Both the position numbers and the translations under genes were made by a program. The notes under the pieces were generated by a model, which worked only from the letters and a program-made list of their open reading frames with translations, had not been told where the DNA came from and did no database searches. DNA of 64,000 nucleotides, from positions 806,001 to 870,000 of the forward strand of contig JAJFZO010000581.1 of assembly GCA_021397835.1 (NCBI GenBank), in the 5' to 3' direction. Source of the stretch: Moringa oleifera. Taxonomy: Eukaryota; Streptophyta; Magnoliopsida; Brassicales; Moringaceae. Positions 60,901-64,000 of this stretch are shown here, one piece after another. Each line of letters begins with the position of its first letter. The stretch's first letter is position 1.

Positions 60901-63352
60901 TTAGAGTGGAAACAAAAGGTATGGTTTGTAAATTGGACATGAAAAAGGCTTATGATCACGTCTTTTGGTATTTTTTGTTGTATATGCTTAAGAAGGTGGG
61001 TGTGAAACTAAGCGGTGCAATTGGATCAAATGGTGTGTTGTTATTGCATGGATGCTGTTTGGGCTTTTTTGACGAAGGGATTCTTTTTCTCCTCTACCTT
61101 CATCTTGGTGATGGAAGCACTAGATAGGTTGATGTCCAGGGATATGAAAGGTGGACTAGATAGATTGATATCCTGGGCTATGGAAAGTGGAGTGCGAGGA
61201 ATTCAGAGTGGGTAGTGATAGGAAAGAGGTGATGGTGTCTCATCTTTTCTTTTGCTAATAACACGATTATTTTTTGTGAGGTAAAGGAGAAACAAGTCAT
61301 CAATTTGAGGGTATTTTATTGATTTTTGAGGCTATTTCAAGGCTAAAGATAAACTTGTCTAAATCTGAAATTGCCATGGTGGGAAAAAGAGGGAATGAAG
61401 GGATTCTAGCCTCACTTTTAGTGGGTAAGGTGATTAAATTCTCTTTATGAAGTATCTGGGTCTACCGTTGGTGCTAAATACAAAGAGTCTGCGATTTGGA
61501 ATGGAGTGATGGAGAGATTCGAAAGGAAACTGGCAGGTTGGAAGAGAACGTATTTGTCTAAGGCTAGAAATTAACTTTAATTAAAATAATTGCCGCTAAT
61601 CTACTTCTTTACTTTATATTAGTCTTCCTACTGCCAAGGGTTATAGCTGACAGATTGGAGGCAATTCAGAGGAGGTTCTTATAGGGCAATATGGAGAAAA
61701 GTTGCAAGTATCATCTTGTGAAGTGGGAGATGGTCTCTCAACCTATGGCCTACAGTGGGTTGGGGATCAAGACTTACCACTTTCAATAAGGCCTTGCTTG
61801 AAAAATGGTTATAGAGACATATGACGGAAAAACGAGGTTTATGGAGGAAGCTAGTGGGGGTAAAATACGAGAAGATGAAAGGGGGTTAAATGACGATGAG
61901 GGGTAGGAGACCTCACGATGTTGGGGTTTGAAAGGCCATAAGACAAGGGTGGTGAGAATAGTTTAAGGCGTGGATTGAATTTAGGGTAGGAAGGGGCAAT
62001 ACATTAAAATTTTGGCATGACAAGTAGTGTGGAGATACACTTCTAAAGGAAATGCTTACTGTTTTCCTGGCATATAGCAAAGGTGCTGGGTGGGTGAATG
62101 TAGGGAGAAGATGGCTGGTTTGTGCTGCTAAAAGGAAATGCACAAGATTGGGGTACTGGACGAATTGAAGGATTTTATGTTTTGATTTATCCTCAGTGAC
62201 ATGGTTTTTGGATAGTGGGAGTAATATCCGCTTTTTGTTGAGTGTTATTTCAGCAGATTGTGCAGGGGTGAAGTGGGGTCATTGTTTCCCTCGAAGAAAA
62301 TCTGGAAAGTCATGGCTTTCTCTGTCGGGGAATTTCTTGATGATAAATAATCTAAGAAAATGGGGCAAAATATTAGTGCATGCAAAAGAGCAGGAAGAAA
62401 TTGTGAGGAAACATGATTAATGACTTATTTATCTTATTTATGTTGCTTTTTATCCCTAGGATTAGGTTGATAATCTGTTTCTTATTTTGTTAAGAGATCT
62501 CATAAATCATGAGATCATTCTGTTCGGATATCTTATAAATTATAAGATCATTTCTTTTTTCTTTTTGCTAGAGTTAGTGTATATAGTTAACTTCCTACAC
62601 ATAATAAACACAGCAAAAATTCAGTCAATTGTTTCTCAATTTTTGCCAATGGTGCAGGTGGACTGCCCAGATATGGCAGTCTGTTTTCAGCTTGCTGGGT
62701 CCGTCCTGCGTCACTGTGAGATCAGTTGGGGAGGAGTTATTGGCATGGGAAGGGCAGGGTTTTGGGGGAAAGAAGAGGAGGCTAGTGAAGATGGTTTCAT
62801 ATCTAATATTTTGGAACATTTGGAGTGAAAGGAATAGGAGGTTTTTGACAACAATGAAACACCATTAAATTAGAGAGTTTTGGATTAAAGTTTTGAAATT
62901 TTGAGTTCAATGTGAATATTTTGTAAATGAGTCTAATCTATGTGACTTCATAGAGTTACTAACTTCCTAGGCTAATCAAATATGTAATAGGTTGCATCCC
63001 CTTGGTGAGTCAACAAATAATACATGTACCATGTTACTGCTCAGAAAAAAAGAAAAAAAAAAAAACAAGTATTTGTGCTTGACCACCTAGGGACGCAGAC
63101 CGTCACTGATCTTGTCCCCAGAAAACTTCACCCATACCCATACATAGATAAATACATGTACGACTAATAATTAAAATGTGATTCGAATGTTCTGTTGCTA
63201 TGATTTCATCTGTGAGTTGCTTGGTCTCTAAGTTGGCTACAACGTCTCCATACCATATTGAATTCTCTTTTCTTTGCAGATAGACACGTTACTTGCATGT
63301 GGTGGCCTTTCAAAGAACATGTTGTTCATTCAAGAACATGCGGATGTAATTG
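51990..63352 (+). CDS. FGGY: FGGY-family carbohydrate kinase (3' end beyond window)
   Basis: Thirteen exons seen: 51990-52182, 52867-52946, 53224-53341, 53491-53669, 53937-54019, 54140-54324, 55286-55347, 55544-55652, 55770-55889, 56324-56443, 56591-56711, 56803-56959, 63280-63352; 533 residues, with roughly 50-60 C-terminal residues expected past 64000. The N-terminal [14 protein letters not shown] is the phosphate-binding motif of the FGGY fold. Further signatures are [45 protein letters not shown] and [16 protein letters not shown]. The enzyme should phosphorylate a pentulose or polyol (ribulose/ribitol-type) with ATP; the substrate is not settled from sequence. Intron 7 starts with GC rather than GT. 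Intron 12 (6.3 kb) contains a LINE. First ATG is used; a second in-frame ATG at 52101 is an alternative. Confidence 0.93.
57786..57797. repeat. LINE target-site duplication, left copy
   Basis: GTATTTGTGCTT, identical to 63069-63080; marks the exact left boundary of the LINE. Confidence 0.9.
57798..63068 (+). mobile_element. L1-type LINE, degenerate, in FGGY intron 12
   Basis: A 5271-bp insertion is bounded by a perfect 12-bp target duplication GTATTTGTGCTT (57786-57797 and 63069-63080) and ends in an A-rich tail (about 63045-63065). It lies in the sense direction of FGGY. ORF1-like coding begins at 57808 ([16 protein letters not shown]). Endonuclease C-terminus is seen at about 59790-60130 ([22 protein letters not shown]). 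Reverse transcriptase is at about 60590-61640 ([33 protein letters not shown]). The C-terminal zf-RVT-type region reaches about 62870 ([13 protein letters not shown]). Stops and frameshifts break every part, and the catalytic FADDT is FANNT at 61251-61265. It starts almost at the ORF1 ATG, so the 5' UTR is lost. Confidence 0.92.
63069..63080. repeat. LINE target-site duplication, right copy
   Basis: GTATTTGTGCTT directly after the A-rich tail, identical to 57786-57797. Confidence 0.9.
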
Positions 63353-64000
63353 GTACTCCCCTATCTTCCTCCCTTTCTTTTTTTTTGTTTTTTTTTTTTT
63401 TTTTTTGTTTTGATTTCTGGGTGCTACACCATCTGCTGGTCTAGGAAAAAAGAAAAAAGAGAAGAAAAGTAGATGGAATGGTCAGAGTAACACATTGGGT
63501 GTCAGTGGGTTGGATCCTATGATTAGCTCAAAACAAAAAAAAAAAAAAAAGAGGAAATGGGTTCCACAATAAGTTAAATGTTAATGTAAGATTTTCTTGA
63601 GAAATAAGTTGAAAGAGTGCTGTAAGAGTACCATAGGATTATAAATTTTTTTTTTTTCTTGATAAGATGCTGCTTCTGTACTTTCTACCAGTGCACAGTT
63701 ATATATGTGTCATTTCATATGTGCATCTGCATGTTCTATGCTTGCATTTGCCTGTTGTTAATAGATGTATTCTTAACTTGACGTGTGCCCCTCCTTGGTG
63801 GAAATTGAACCCTTCAGTGTAAGACAGGTCAAACTCTACCCCTGGATGAATTTTTACTTTTCCTACCTTGAGATGTAGGTCTCTTAATCATTAAGAGTTG
63901 GTCTTTGATACTACTTATAGTGTCTCAAATCATATGTTAGAGCATAGCACCAAACATAATTTACTCATTATGCCGGCTTCATCCTATTGGCTACCATAAG
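63353..64000 (+). other. FGGY intron 13 (runs off the window)
   Basis: After the donor at 63353 no further FGGY exon is found before 64000. The stretch contains long T tracts near 63378-63407 and 63645-63659 and an A tract near 63534-63550. Confidence 0.7.

Noticed and set aside
57642..60940. Many reverse-strand open frames
   Set aside because: They are antisense to LINE coding sequence, which has few stops on the opposite strand.
1..64000. CRISPR arrays, operons, phage or plasmid functions
   Set aside because: No direct-repeat arrays with spacers, no ribosome-binding-site-led gene clusters; gene structure is spliced plant nuclear DNA throughout.

Overview
This is a nuclear genomic window from a plant, almost certainly a eudicot. 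Genes have many short exons with AT-rich introns, all recognisable proteins are plant families, there is one tRNA gene, and the transposons are plant-type (Ty1/copia-like solo LTR, Ty3/gypsy-derived LTR element, L1-type LINE). The species cannot be named from the sequence. Exon models below were built by hand: each join keeps the reading frame and the family alignment, using GT-AG introns except for two GC-AG introns.

Layout, left to right. 1-2810: a possible gene tail, AT-rich intergenic DNA, and a solo LTR close upstream of the first clear gene. 2811-5812 (+): trihelix transcription factor with a triplicated repeat in its intron. 6341-6412 (-): tRNA-Arg(ACG). 6610-8166 (-): DUF3537 multi-pass membrane protein. 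10196-12729 (+): pollen-receptor-type LRR pseudokinase. 14479-15818 (+): two-domain nucleoredoxin. 16435-20532 (+): USP-domain receptor-like cytoplasmic kinase. 21855-28739 (-): UBP1/TIA-1-like triple-RRM protein. 30489-37344 (-): CBP60 calmodulin-binding protein. 38993-50433 (-): bifunctional biotin enzyme BIO3-BIO1. 51990 to beyond 64000 (+): FGGY carbohydrate kinase, cut by the window edge.

There is no operon-like cooperation; these are independent housekeeping, signalling and RNA-binding genes. From memory, the kinase-nucleoredoxin-LRR kinase order resembles a conserved block on Arabidopsis chromosome 4 (around At4g31230-At4g31250), which supports ancestral microsynteny. The main structural novelty is in the introns and leaders: a nested 1.7 kb non-autonomous LTR element in BIO3-BIO1, a 5.3 kb dead LINE in FGGY with a 12-bp target duplication, a solo LTR that puts a TATA box near the trihelix gene, a three-copy intronic repeat, several G/C homopolymer tracts, and two GC-AG introns. 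I saw no evidence of a wholly new biological system.
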